Source: Georgenia sp. EYE_87
Lineage (GTDB): Bacteria; Actinomycetota; Actinomycetes; Actinomycetales; Actinomycetaceae
DNA length: 64,000 nucleotides
Direction: 5' to 3'
Assembly: GCF_023148685.1 (NCBI RefSeq)
Contig: NZ_JAHXNL010000005.1
Coordinates: forward strand, 1 to 64,000
Below, piece after piece: positions 16,120 to 23,404 of this stretch. The translations under genes were made by a program, and so were the position numbers. The notes under the pieces were generated by a model. That model searched no databases and was not told the DNA's origin. It was given only the letters and a program-made list of their open reading frames with translations. Within the stretch, counting starts at the first letter, position 1; every line of letters begins with the position of its first letter.

Positions 16120-17331
16120 TCACACCGCGGCACCGTCGAGGGCGAGCAGCGCGTCGATCTCGTCGGCCATCGCCGCCGCCAGCCCCCGGAGCAACCCCTG
16201 GACCTCCTGCAGGTCCCACCGGAATCCCGCCAGCGGCTCCGTGGCCTCGAGGATCGGAAGGGTGAGTCGGTCGCGGGCCATCTCGTACGCCGCCAGCGAC
16301 TCCCGCTGCTCCGCGCCCGGTCCGGGCGCGGCCAGCACCGCGCGGGCGAGCAGCTCGGCGTCCCGCAGCGCGTCGGTCATGCCGTGGGTGCTGATCGGGT
16401 CCTTCCAGGCACCGGCGTCGCCCACCAGCGCCCAGCCCGGCCCGGCGGCGGACCGCAGGAAGCCGGGAACGCCGCGGGTGACCCTGAGCCGGCCGACGAC
16501 GGGCAGCCCGGCGACCCGGTCGGCGAGTGCCGGCGGCAGCGGGGTCCCGGCCCACGGGTCGGCGCCGGGCGGCGTCCCCGCCCGCGCGCCCCGACGCGCG
16601 GTCGCGGCGCCGGCGTCGGCGGAGGCGTCGGTGTCGGCGGAGGCGTCGGCGGCTGCCGCGGCGTCCGCCGAGGCGGCGAACACGCAGGTGAGGCCGTCGT
16701 TGGTGGGGATGAGGCCACCCCCGCAGCCCTCGTCGTAGTACCACTCGTACCCAGCGGCCGGCACCGCGACGTACCCGTAGGTGCAGCGGGCCACGGCGCG
16801 TCCCTGCCACCGCACCGCGGCGCCGACCTCGGCCGCCACCAGCGACCGCAGCCCGTCGGCGCCCACCACCAGCGGCGCGTGCTCATCCCGGACCCCGTCG
16901 CGGCGGCGCACGCGCACGCCGGTGACGGCGCCGTCCGCCCCGCGCAGCAGCGAGGTGACGGTGGCGCCGTGCTCCACCCGCGCCCCCGCGGCCACGGCGG
17001 TGCGCGACAGCAGGGCGTCGAGGAAGGTGCGGCGCGGCGCGTACAGGGCCTCGACCCCGGCGCCCGGTCGCAGCGTGACGGTGGTCGCGTCGCCGCCGTA
17101 GTGGAACACCACCCGGTGCACCGGCGGCACACCCGCGGCGGCCACGGCGTCGAGCAGACCCCAGCGGCTCAGCTGCAGCACACCGGCGCGCATGAGCGCG
17201 TGGGTGGAGAGGGTGTCGCTGCCCAGCCGGGTCCGCTCGAGGCACAGCACCCGCATGCCCGCGCGTGCCAGCAGCATGGCGGTGGCCGCGCCGGCGACCC
17301 GGCCCCCGACCACGATCACGTCCCACCTCAT
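16120..17331 (-). CDS. FAD-dependent monooxygenase-like oxidoreductase
   Basis: A 403-residue group A flavoprotein of the geranylgeranyl reductase/PHBH type. It has the dinucleotide fold GGRVAGAATAMLLARAG from residue 9, the GADG motif (LVVGADGLRS) and the late GD motif LVGDAGAWKDPISTHG. Between the last two, around residues 215-245, sits an Ala/Asp/Ser tract (ADASADTDASAD) absent from typical family members. It overlaps the upstream flavoprotein gene by four bases. The substrate is unknown; placement in the SARP operon suggests hydroxylation or reduction of a hydrophobic metabolite. Confidence 0.85.
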   Translation of the reverse strand: MRWDVIVVGGRVAGAATAMLLARAGMRVLCLERTRLGSDTLSTHALMRAGVLQLSRWGLLDAVAAAGVPPVHRVVFHYGGDATTVTLRPGAGVEALYAPRRTFLDALLSRTAVAAGARVEHGATVTSLLRGADGAVTGVRVRRRDGVRDEHAPLVVGADGLRSLVAAEVGAAVRWQGRAVARCTYGYVAVPAAGYEWYYDEGCGGGLIPTNDGLTCVFAASADAAAAADASADTDASADAGAATARRGARAGTPPGADPWAGTPLPPALADRVAGLPVVGRLRVTRGVPGFLRSAAGPGWALVGDAGAWKDPISTHGMTDALRDAELLARAVLAAPGPGAEQRESLAAYEMARDRLTLPILEATEPLAGFRWDLQEVQGLLRGLAAAMADEIDALLALDGAAV

Positions 17332-18587
17332 TGCTGCGCCCCCACCAGCGCGTCGGCACCGACGAGCACCCGGTGCCGGGCCGCGATGTCGGCCGTGATG
17401 ATCGCGGCGTCGTGGCGCACCCCGCCGAGGAGAGCCGAGCTGCGTCGGGTCTGCCAGGCGGCGCCCACCACGTACAGGCCTGGGACGTCCGTGCGCCCGG
17501 CGTCGTGGACCACGTCACCGTCCGCGTCGAGCACCGGCAGGTGCAGCCACGGGTGCGCGCGCCGGTAGCCGGTGGCCCACACGACCGTGGAGATGCCGCG
17601 GGCACGCAGGTCGAGCCGGACGGGGGCATCCTCCGTGCGGGCGGGCCGGACCAGGTCCTCGCTGGCAGGCTCCGCGCCGAGACGGTCGGCGACGGCGTCG
17701 ATCCGGCCCAGGAGCCGACGCAGGCGGTGGTCGGCCAGCGCCGTCGTGGACGGCAGGTCCGGCGCGAAGGTGACCCGGTCGCCGTCGGCCGCGGTCAGAC
17801 GCCCGGCGAGGACGACGCCGCCGGCCTGGAGGCTCGCCAGGTCGAGCTCGCGCACCTCGTCCCGGCCCACGAGCTGCATCGACGGCTCGTGCGGCGGGTC
17901 GGCCGGATCGGGCAGCGAGGCCCGTGGCCGGTCCATGGCTCCCGTCCGGCTCAGCCAGTCGACGATGTCGCGGCCTCGGTAGCGCCGCGGCACCCGGGTG
18001 TGGTGGCCCACCGCCAGGACGACCTCACGCCCGGCGCCGGCCAGCTCGTCGGCGATCTGGGCCCCGGAGGCCGAGGCACCGACGACGAGCACCCCGCCGT
18101 GCGGCAGGTCGCCCGGCCGGCGGTAGTCGTCGGCGGCCACCTGCAGCACCCGGTCGCCGAGCCCCGCCGCCACGTCGGGCACGTTCGGGAACGCGTTGTG
18201 CCCGGTGGCCAGGACCACCTCGTCGGCCCGCCAGCAGCCGGTCGTGGTGCTCACCACGAAGTGCCCGAGGCCGCCGGTGACGCTGAGCACCTCGGTGTGC
18301 TCGGCCACCGGCGCCGCGAAGGAGCTGGCGTAGTCCTCGAGGTACCCGATCACCTCGGACCGGCTCATGTAGCCGTGGGGGTCGGCTCCGGCCCACCGCC
18401 AGTGGGGCAGGTGGCTGAACCACCGCGGCGTCAGCAGGGTGAGGCTGTCCCAGCCGCGGGTGCGCCACCGATGGGCGACCTCACCGCGCTCGAGGACCAC
18501 GTGGTCGATGGCGAGCTCGGTGAGCAGGCGGCTGACGGCCAGCCCGGCCTGCCCTCCGCCGATGACGACGACCGTGGTCGTCAGCAT
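17328..18587 (-). CDS. flavin-containing monooxygenase (FMO/CzcO-like)
   Basis: A 419-residue NAD(P)/FAD oxidoreductase. FAD binds through VVVIGGGQAGLAVSR (residues 6-20). The active-site approach is HRWRTRGWDSLTLLTP, typical of the CzcO/YUCCA-like group. The second nucleotide site VVGASASGAQIADEL binds NADPH. The ATG[D/H] strand (LATGHNAFP) and late WATGYRRAHPWL fit as well. It is translationally coupled to the downstream flavoprotein by a 4-base overlap and follows the OsmC gene by 64 bases. Likely activities are Baeyer-Villiger or heteroatom oxygenation; no substrate can be named. Confidence 0.88.
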   Translation of the reverse strand: MLTTTVVVIGGGQAGLAVSRLLTELAIDHVVLERGEVAHRWRTRGWDSLTLLTPRWFSHLPHWRWAGADPHGYMSRSEVIGYLEDYASSFAAPVAEHTEVLSVTGGLGHFVVSTTTGCWRADEVVLATGHNAFPNVPDVAAGLGDRVLQVAADDYRRPGDLPHGGVLVVGASASGAQIADELAGAGREVVLAVGHHTRVPRRYRGRDIVDWLSRTGAMDRPRASLPDPADPPHEPSMQLVGRDEVRELDLASLQAGGVVLAGRLTAADGDRVTFAPDLPSTTALADHRLRRLLGRIDAVADRLGAEPASEDLVRPARTEDAPVRLDLRARGISTVVWATGYRRAHPWLHLPVLDADGDVVHDAGRTDVPGLYVVGAAWQTRRSSALLGGVRHDAAIITADIAARHRVLVGADALVGAQQ

Positions 18588-18651
18588 GTTCTCTCCTGTC
18601 GTGGCACGGGCGTGGCGACGCCGCCACGCCCGCGCGGGGTCGGTCGGCCGG

Positions 18652-19236
18652 TCAGGCAGCTTCGTGGGCGTCGACGTCGACGACGACGTCAGTGCCGTTG
18701 GTGAGCACGTCGTAGACCGCGGAGCGGTCCTGCGAGCGGCGCACGACGGCCTCGAGCTGTTCGGCGGAGGCGTCGCCCTCGATCTCGAAGTGCACGCGGA
18801 TCTGCCGGTAGCCGTTCCTGACCCCGGTGTCGATACCGAGCATGCCGAGGAGGCTGATGTCGCCCTCGACGGTCGACGCCACCCGGCGCAGCTCGATCCC
18901 GCGCGCGGACGCGATGTTCGCGATCCCGTGGGTCAGGCACGCCGCGATGGCGTGCAGGAGGTACTCCACGGCGGTCGGCCCGTTGTCCTGCCCCACGAGC
19001 ACCGCGGGGTGGTCAGCGTCGATCACGAAGCCCGCGGTCCGGGTGGCGTCCTCCTGGCCGGCGCCGTAGAAGTTCTGGATCGTGCTGCGGTTGTGGGTGC
19101 CGCTGACCCACTCGTTGCGGGCCCGGAACTGGAACTCGGCGAGCTCCTGCTGGTCCCGCACCGCGTCGACGGTGGCGAACAGGACGGGTACGTCGACCCC
19201 GTTCATCGCCGTGCGGTCGTGGCTGGTCGTCGTCAT
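18652..19236 (-). CDS. OsmC-family protein lacking the second cysteine
   Basis: A 194-residue OsmC/Ohr-fold protein. Conserved blocks are NGPTAVEYLLHAIAACLTHG with C100 and GYRQIRVHFEIEGDASAEQLEAVV. OsmC peroxidases use two cysteines. The second normally sits in a C-P-V-Y context, but here the position reads RSAVYDVL, with Ser172 in place of Cys. Classical two-cysteine peroxidase chemistry is therefore unlikely. Many OsmC proteins paired with FMOs share such changes and may bind or hydrolyse a product instead. It is the first gene of the SARP operon. GGAG precedes the ATG. Confidence 0.85.
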   Translation of the reverse strand: MTTTSHDRTAMNGVDVPVLFATVDAVRDQQELAEFQFRARNEWVSGTHNRSTIQNFYGAGQEDATRTAGFVIDADHPAVLVGQDNGPTAVEYLLHAIAACLTHGIANIASARGIELRRVASTVEGDISLLGMLGIDTGVRNGYRQIRVHFEIEGDASAEQLEAVVRRSQDRSAVYDVLTNGTDVVVDVDAHEAA

Positions 19237-19273
19237 GTCGTACTCCTTCGTCGTCGGGTCATGACGGGAGACG

Positions 19274-19310
19274 ACGCTAGGAAGCGGACCTTCCCCCGAC
19301 CTTCCCGGGA
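19274..19310 (-). promoter_or_regulatory. SARP-type operator-promoter 2 (OsmC operon)
   Basis: Read on the minus strand, GGAAGGTCGGG and GGAAGGTCCGC form an 11-bp-period direct repeat (19295-19305 and 19284-19294). They are followed after 15 bases by TAGCGT (19274-19279) as -10. The transcript would start about 30 bases before the OsmC ATG. Arrangement and sequence match site 1. Confidence 0.72.
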
Positions 19311-19332
19311 CGGCCGGGCCGCGGTGCCGACG

Positions 19333-19364
19333 GGAAGGCGCGGGGAAGGCCGGCGGGGCAGGGT
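19333..19364 (+). promoter_or_regulatory. SARP-type operator-promoter 3 (maoC)
   Basis: GGAAGGCGCGG (19333-19343) and GGAAGGCCGGC (19344-19354) repeat with 11-bp period. CAGGGT (19359-19364) lies 15 bases after the second repeat begins. The expected start site falls on the A of the maoC ATG at 19371, implying a leaderless mRNA. It sits back to back with site 2. Confidence 0.68.
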
Positions 19365-19370
19365 GCGGGC

Positions 19371-19790
19371 ATGGAGCTCCACGTGGGCGACAGCGCCCGG
19401 CGCACCCGCACGGTCACCTCGGAGGACATCGAGCTGTTCGCCCGCATGACCGGGGACCGGAACCCGCTGCACACCGACCCGGAGCTCGCCGCGGCGAGCC
19501 GGTTCGGGGGGATCGTCGTGCAGGGCGGGGTCACCTCGGGGCTGCTCAACGCCGTCGTCGCCCAGGACCTGCCCGGGCCGGGGTCGGTCTTCCTCCGCAC
19601 CGACTGGTCCTTCCGGGCGCCGGTGCGGCCCGGGGACACGATCACGGCCGAGGTGGTCGTGACGGCGGTGCGCACCGACAAGCCCGTCACCGAGCTGCGC
19701 ACGAGCATCACCGACGACGCGGGCACCGTGGTCCTGGACGGCACGGCCGTGGTCTGGCGGGATCCCGCCGTCGCCGCGGCCACGTCCTGA
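19371..19790 (+). CDS. MaoC-family (R)-specific enoyl hydratase
   Basis: A 139-residue hot-dog fold protein. The hydratase motif ARMTGDRNPLHTDPELA carries the Asp-His pair (D in TGD, H in LH), followed by RFGGIVVQGGVTSGL. PhaJ-like enzymes hydrate trans-2-enoyl-CoA or a thioester. No ribosome site precedes the ATG, in keeping with a leaderless transcript from the SARP-type promoter. It diverges from the OsmC operon and is likely co-regulated with it, hinting that the pathway handles an acyl or enone substrate. Confidence 0.88.
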   Translation: MELHVGDSARRTRTVTSEDIELFARMTGDRNPLHTDPELAAASRFGGIVVQGGVTSGLLNAVVAQDLPGPGSVFLRTDWSFRAPVRPGDTITAEVVVTAVRTDKPVTELRTSITDDAGTVVLDGTAVVWRDPAVAAATS

Positions 19791-19800
19791 GAGCGGCGGG

Positions 19801-20727
19801 TCAGTCCCCGGCCCGGGACCCGGCGGGCACCCGGCAGGACCACGCCCGCGGCAGGAGCGTCCAGGTGCGGGAGAGCATCGGGCCGGCCACCTCGCCGTCC
19901 GCGTTGACACGGAAGGCGTTCCCGTCGTCGACGGCCTCTACCGCGACCTTCCGACCACGCAGGGTACGCACGTCCTCCCGCCCCACGTGGTTCCCGCTGC
20001 GCAGCTGGAGGGCGAACGAGGCCCGGGCGAGGGGCCCGGTGGCCGAGACGAGGACGACGTCGGCCAGCCCGTCCCCCTGCTCGGCCTGGGGCACGGCCCG
20101 CGCGCCGCCGCCGATGGAGCTGCCGAGTCCCACCGTCACCATGAGGAGGCGCTCGCTGCCGTCGTGGACGACGGCGTCGTCGACGCTCACGCGCAGGCAC
20201 CAGCCCGTCGTCGAGATGCCCGCCCGGACTGCGCCGAGCGCGTACCCGGCCGTGCCGAGCGCCCCCTTGACGTTCTCCGCGCCGGCCGTGGCCTCCGCCC
20301 CGACCCCGGCGTGGACGACGTTGACGACGACGCCGCCCTCGTCGTCGAGCAGGAGGTCCATCGGCTGCGGGACGCCCTGGAGGGCGACCAGCGCGGCCTC
20401 CTCCGGGTCCTGCGGGAGGCCGAGGCCGCGGGCGAGGTCGTTGCCGGTGCCGAGCGGGATGACCGAGACCGGACCGACACCGGCGAGCAGCTCCAGCCGC
20501 ACGAGGGCGTCGATGCAGGAGTGGACCGACCCGTCGCCGCCGAGGACGACGATCTCCCGACCGGCCGCGCCGCGGAGCGCCTCGCGGGTCTCCTCGGGCC
20601 CCTCCTGCACGACCATCTCGACCTCCGCGCCGGCACGGAGCACCGCGAGGGCGGCGTCGACGGCGGCGTCCTGCGCCGAGCCCGCCGCCCGGTTCGCCAG
20701 GACGAGGAGCGAGCGGGGATCGGCCAT
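19801..20727 (-). CDS. diacylglycerol/lipid kinase
   Basis: A 308-residue DagK/YegS-type lipid kinase. It has the catalytic-domain signatures GGDGSVH (63-69) and PLGTGNDLARGLGLP (91-105), and a C-terminal beta-sandwich with NADGEVAGP. It phosphorylates diacylglycerol or related lipids with ATP, recycling lipid headgroups at the membrane face. It is convergent with maoC, with a 10-base gap, and is monocistronic. It is not obviously part of the SARP regulon, since no GGAAGG repeat lies upstream. Confidence 0.9.
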   Translation of the reverse strand: MADPRSLLVLANRAAGSAQDAAVDAALAVLRAGAEVEMVVQEGPEETREALRGAAGREIVVLGGDGSVHSCIDALVRLELLAGVGPVSVIPLGTGNDLARGLGLPQDPEEAALVALQGVPQPMDLLLDDEGGVVVNVVHAGVGAEATAGAENVKGALGTAGYALGAVRAGISTTGWCLRVSVDDAVVHDGSERLLMVTVGLGSSIGGGARAVPQAEQGDGLADVVLVSATGPLARASFALQLRSGNHVGREDVRTLRGRKVAVEAVDDGNAFRVNADGEVAGPMLSRTWTLLPRAWSCRVPAGSRAGD

Positions 20728-20854
20728 GGCGTCAGTCTGGCGCGCGCCCGCGATGTCCGCCCACCGAACCAGGTTCCGGGCGCGGAACGCTGGCGACGGC
20801 GGGCGGCCGGTGCTATCTACATTGCCATCCGTCCGTCACTCACTGGAGAGGACC

Positions 20855-21241
20855 ATGACCAGCTGGCGTCGGTACGACGCGACACTGTTCCCGATCTTCC
20901 ACGAGCGCTTCGAGGAGAAGTGGGGCAAGGGCTCCGCCCCGTTCCTCGACCCCGGCGTGTTCTTCGAGGAGCAGCCCCGCCCCCGGGCGCAGTGGATCAA
21001 CGTCGACACCGGAGCCGCGGTGGCGGTCGTGCCGATCTGGGCCGACGAGGACGGCCGGCACCGCTCCTTCGGGGTCTTCTACCTGCCGCCCGCCGGGGAC
21101 ATCTGGGTGCTGCGCCCCGGCGTCACGGAGTACGTCGAGGCCGGCGGGGCGCTCACGGAGGAGCAGGGCGCGCTGCGCAACGACGCGTTCCGCAAGGCCG
21201 TCGCGCACGCGAAGCACTTCATCTTCGGGCACGAGGACTGA
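20855..21241 (+). CDS. hypothetical protein, 128 aa
   Basis: A soluble 128-residue protein with no recognised family. It is rich in aromatics (SWRRYDATLFPIFHERFEEKW, FYLPPAGDIWVLRPGV) and has an even beta/alpha pattern resembling a small alpha-beta cytoplasmic protein. The start is set by TGGAGAGGACC just upstream. A -10-like TATCTA lies near 20814-20819. It converges with the UPF0303 gene, 10 bases away. Codon use is typical of the neighbours. Confidence 0.75.
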   Translation: MTSWRRYDATLFPIFHERFEEKWGKGSAPFLDPGVFFEEQPRPRAQWINVDTGAAVAVVPIWADEDGRHRSFGVFYLPPAGDIWVLRPGVTEYVEAGGALTEEQGALRNDAFRKAVAHAKHFIFGHED

Positions 21242-21251
21242 GTCGGCCGGG

Positions 21252-21725
21252 CTACGCCGCGGCGAAGGCCCGCAGCTGCTCGACGACGAACGCGTGGTCC
21301 TCCCGCTGCGGCAGCCCGGAGACCCCGACCGCGCCGAGCAGCGACCCGCCGCGGCGCAGCACGAGGGGGAAGACGCCCCCGTGGGCGGCGAACCGGGCGG
21401 TGTCGAGCCGGCCGTCGACGTCGAAGTCCTTGCCCTGGACGCGGAACTGCTCCCCGACGGCGAGCGAGCTGTGGCCGTAACGCAGGACGACGGCGGTCTT
21501 GCGGGCCAGCCACTCGTCGTTGTCGGCTGACGAGCCGGGCAGCGCCGTGTGGAAGACGCGCTGCTGCCCGAGGACGATCCCGATGGCGACGGGCAGGCTC
21601 CGCTCCGCGGCGGCCCGGCGCATCTGCGCACCGAGCACCCAGGCGTCGTCAAGGCCGAAGGAGTCGAGGCGCAGCTCGGCCTCCTCGGCGAGGATCTGCT
21701 CGTAGAGGTCGCTGCCGTAGCTCAT
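21252..21725 (-). CDS. UPF0303 heme-degrading-domain protein (HbpS/GlcG-like)
   Basis: A 157-residue protein with LPVAIGIVLGQQRVFHTALPGSSADNDEWLARKTAVVLRYGHSS, then FAAHGGVFPLVLRRGGSLLGAVGVSGLPQREDH. These blocks characterise UPF0303/YBR137W proteins of the HbpS-like fold, proposed to bind heme or tetrapyrroles or to assist GET-type targeting in yeast. No signal peptide is seen, so it is cytoplasmic. The start lacks a strong ribosome site; an upstream in-frame start is possible. Confidence 0.8.
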   Translation of the reverse strand: MSYGSDLYEQILAEEAELRLDSFGLDDAWVLGAQMRRAAAERSLPVAIGIVLGQQRVFHTALPGSSADNDEWLARKTAVVLRYGHSSLAVGEQFRVQGKDFDVDGRLDTARFAAHGGVFPLVLRRGGSLLGAVGVSGLPQREDHAFVVEQLRAFAAA

Positions 21726-21860
21726 GGCACGCCAGGGTACGGCCCGGCACGTGGCTGGGGCTGGCCCGCGGCGGCCGAACATTTTCGCGATCAGGACCAT
21801 GCCCCTAAGGTGAACGGACTGACCGGGTCCGGACGGGCCACCAGAACAGCAGGGAGTGGC

Positions 21861-22241
21861 ATGAGCGAGCCGATCGGGCAGGTCACCGTACGTACCTCCG
21901 CGACCAGGACGCGCCTGGTGCTGTCGGGCGAGGTCGACATGAGCCTGGCGGACGAGCTGTCCGCGGCGGTGGACGAGGTCCTCGCTCTGAGGCTGCCCGT
22001 CGACGTCGACGCGCGCGAGGTGACCTTCCTCGACTCCAGCGGCCTGAGCAAGCTCGTCCAGCTCGCGGCGAGCTCGGCCACCCGGCCGCGCCTGATCGAG
22101 CCCCCCGACTTCGTGACCTTCCTGCTCGAGGTCACCCGCCTCGACGAGGTGATGGACATCGTCGCGACCGACCCCGGCTTTCCCGACGGCGAGCCCGGCT
22201 CGGACCTCGTCGGGCTCAGCGACCGGCGCGACGCCGTCTGA
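21861..22241 (+). CDS. STAS-domain anti-sigma factor antagonist
   Basis: A 126-residue SpoIIAA-like protein. TRLVLSGEVDMSLADEL is the N-terminal strand and helix, and VTFLDSSGLSKLVQL carries the phosphorylatable serine (S59, first Ser after D58). Such proteins release sigma factors by binding the cognate HATPase kinase. The next gene encodes an HATPase anti-sigma-type protein 100 bases downstream, making a plausible partner pair. AGGGAG precedes the ATG. No sigma factor gene is in the window. Confidence 0.85.
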   Translation: MSEPIGQVTVRTSATRTRLVLSGEVDMSLADELSAAVDEVLALRLPVDVDAREVTFLDSSGLSKLVQLAASSATRPRLIEPPDFVTFLLEVTRLDEVMDIVATDPGFPDGEPGSDLVGLSDRRDAV

Positions 22242-22342
22242 CACCGCACGGCACGGCGCGGAACCCTGAGATTCCGGACTTTCCGCCCGTTCGGAGGGCG
22301 TTCGGCCCGACCCCCACGTACGCTCGAAGCAGCAGGACCCAC

Positions 22343-22870
22343 ATGACGCCGTCACGAGAGCCTGGACCGCCAGAGACCGACATCATGGACCGACAGATGC
22401 GCACCGACCGTCAGCCCGACAGCACGCCCCCGGCGACGGGCCTCGAGCCCGACGTCAGGTCGGCGCGCCCGGCGGGCCGGTGGGAGTTCACCGACGCCGA
22501 CGAGCTGCCCGCGCTGCGGCGCTCGGTCACCGAGGCGGCGGGGCGGTCGGCCGTGCTCAACGCCGACGGGCACGCCGACGCGGCCACCCACCACAACCTC
22601 GCCCTGGTCACCACCGAGCTGGCCACGAACGCCCTGAAGTACGGGGTGAAGCCAGGAGTGGTGCGCCTGCACCGCCTGCCGGCGGGCTGGCTGGTCGACG
22701 TCGCGGACGGGCGTGCGGACCAGGCGCCCCGGCCGCAGGCGCCGGTGCCCGGGCGGCCGGGCGGCAACGGCCTGCTGATCGTCTCGATGCTGTCCGTGCG
22801 GTGGGGCTGGTACGTCGACTCCAACAGCACGCCCCGCAAGCACGTCTGGGCGGAGCTCGCCGACTCCTGA
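22343..22870 (+). CDS. HATPase_c anti-sigma-type ATP-binding protein
   Basis: A 175-residue protein. After a disordered 45-residue N-terminus comes an RsbW-like GHKL domain with N-box LVTTELATNALKYG, the D-x-G-like stretch VDVADGRAD and a glycine-rich GGNGLLIVSMLSVRWGW. It probably phosphorylates a STAS antagonist (the upstream gene is the obvious candidate) and binds a sigma factor elsewhere. The ATG is preceded by AGGA; an alternative ATG 14 codons in (22385) is possible. Confidence 0.82.
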   Translation: MTPSREPGPPETDIMDRQMRTDRQPDSTPPATGLEPDVRSARPAGRWEFTDADELPALRRSVTEAAGRSAVLNADGHADAATHHNLALVTTELATNALKYGVKPGVVRLHRLPAGWLVDVADGRADQAPRPQAPVPGRPGGNGLLIVSMLSVRWGWYVDSNSTPRKHVWAELADS

Positions 22871-23404
22871 CCCGGGGGACGACGCCGACACCGGCTCGTC
22901 CGGACCCCACGACGCCCGCCCGGCAGCGGCTCGTCCGGACCTCGTCGCCGGGCGTTCGGAGGTCGGACGCCCTTTCACATCGAGCGTCATGACTCGAGCG
23001 ACATGACTTTTTCGGCGAGTGTCACCGCGGCGCGACCCGTGCGAGCCAGGAGCGCTTAACGCCCGACAGGCTCGCCGGCGCGCAGTCCCCCGCGATCCGT
23101 GCGAGCCGGACCCACATAACGCCCGACAGGCTCGCCGGCGCGCCGTCCCCGCGATCCGTGCGAGCCAGCCGCGCAGGACACCCGCCACGCGGGAACCGGC
23201 CAGAAAACTCTTGTCGTCAGCGACGCGGCGCACCGGCGCGCAACCCCGCCGGCCAGCGCAGCGGCGGTCGGCCGGGCGGTGCCTCACCCCGGTCCCACCC
23301 CGTGCGGTCCCACGCGTTCGTCCCGGATCAGGCGAGCGTCTCGCGACGGGCCGCCTGGCGCAGCGATTCCCTGGTGCCTCAGCGGGAGCGGCGGAGGTGC
23401 GGCG
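22871..23404. other. 534-base intergenic region with tandem repeats
   Basis: Apart from the 60-bp repeat listed separately, the region holds a slightly AT-richer patch near 22995-23010 (GACTTTTTCGGC) and the FG-GAP gene leader. No coding frame with a ribosome site is convincing. Confidence 0.5.
23031..23170. repeat. tandem repeat, 59-60 bp period
   Basis: Units begin at 23031, 23091 and 23150 with CGCGAYCCGTGCGAGCC. The first two continue with ACGCCCGACAGGCTCGCCGG at about the same offset, and the third breaks off after the first 20 bases or so. GCGAGCC at the unit start can pair with GGCTCGC near its middle, so each unit can fold as a hairpin. Confidence 0.75.

Noticed and set aside
13862-16738. 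A 958-codon open frame opposite the SARP and flavoprotein genes
   Set aside because: It is a shadow of GC-rich codon bias: the composition is Arg/Gly/Val-rich without domains, and the minus-strand genes show clear families.
22995-23215. A recurring CTTTTTCGGC / TTGTCGT motif near 10391, 10600, 23000, 23210 and 28240
   Set aside because: The matches are short and inconsistent in context; not enough to claim a repeat family without a search.
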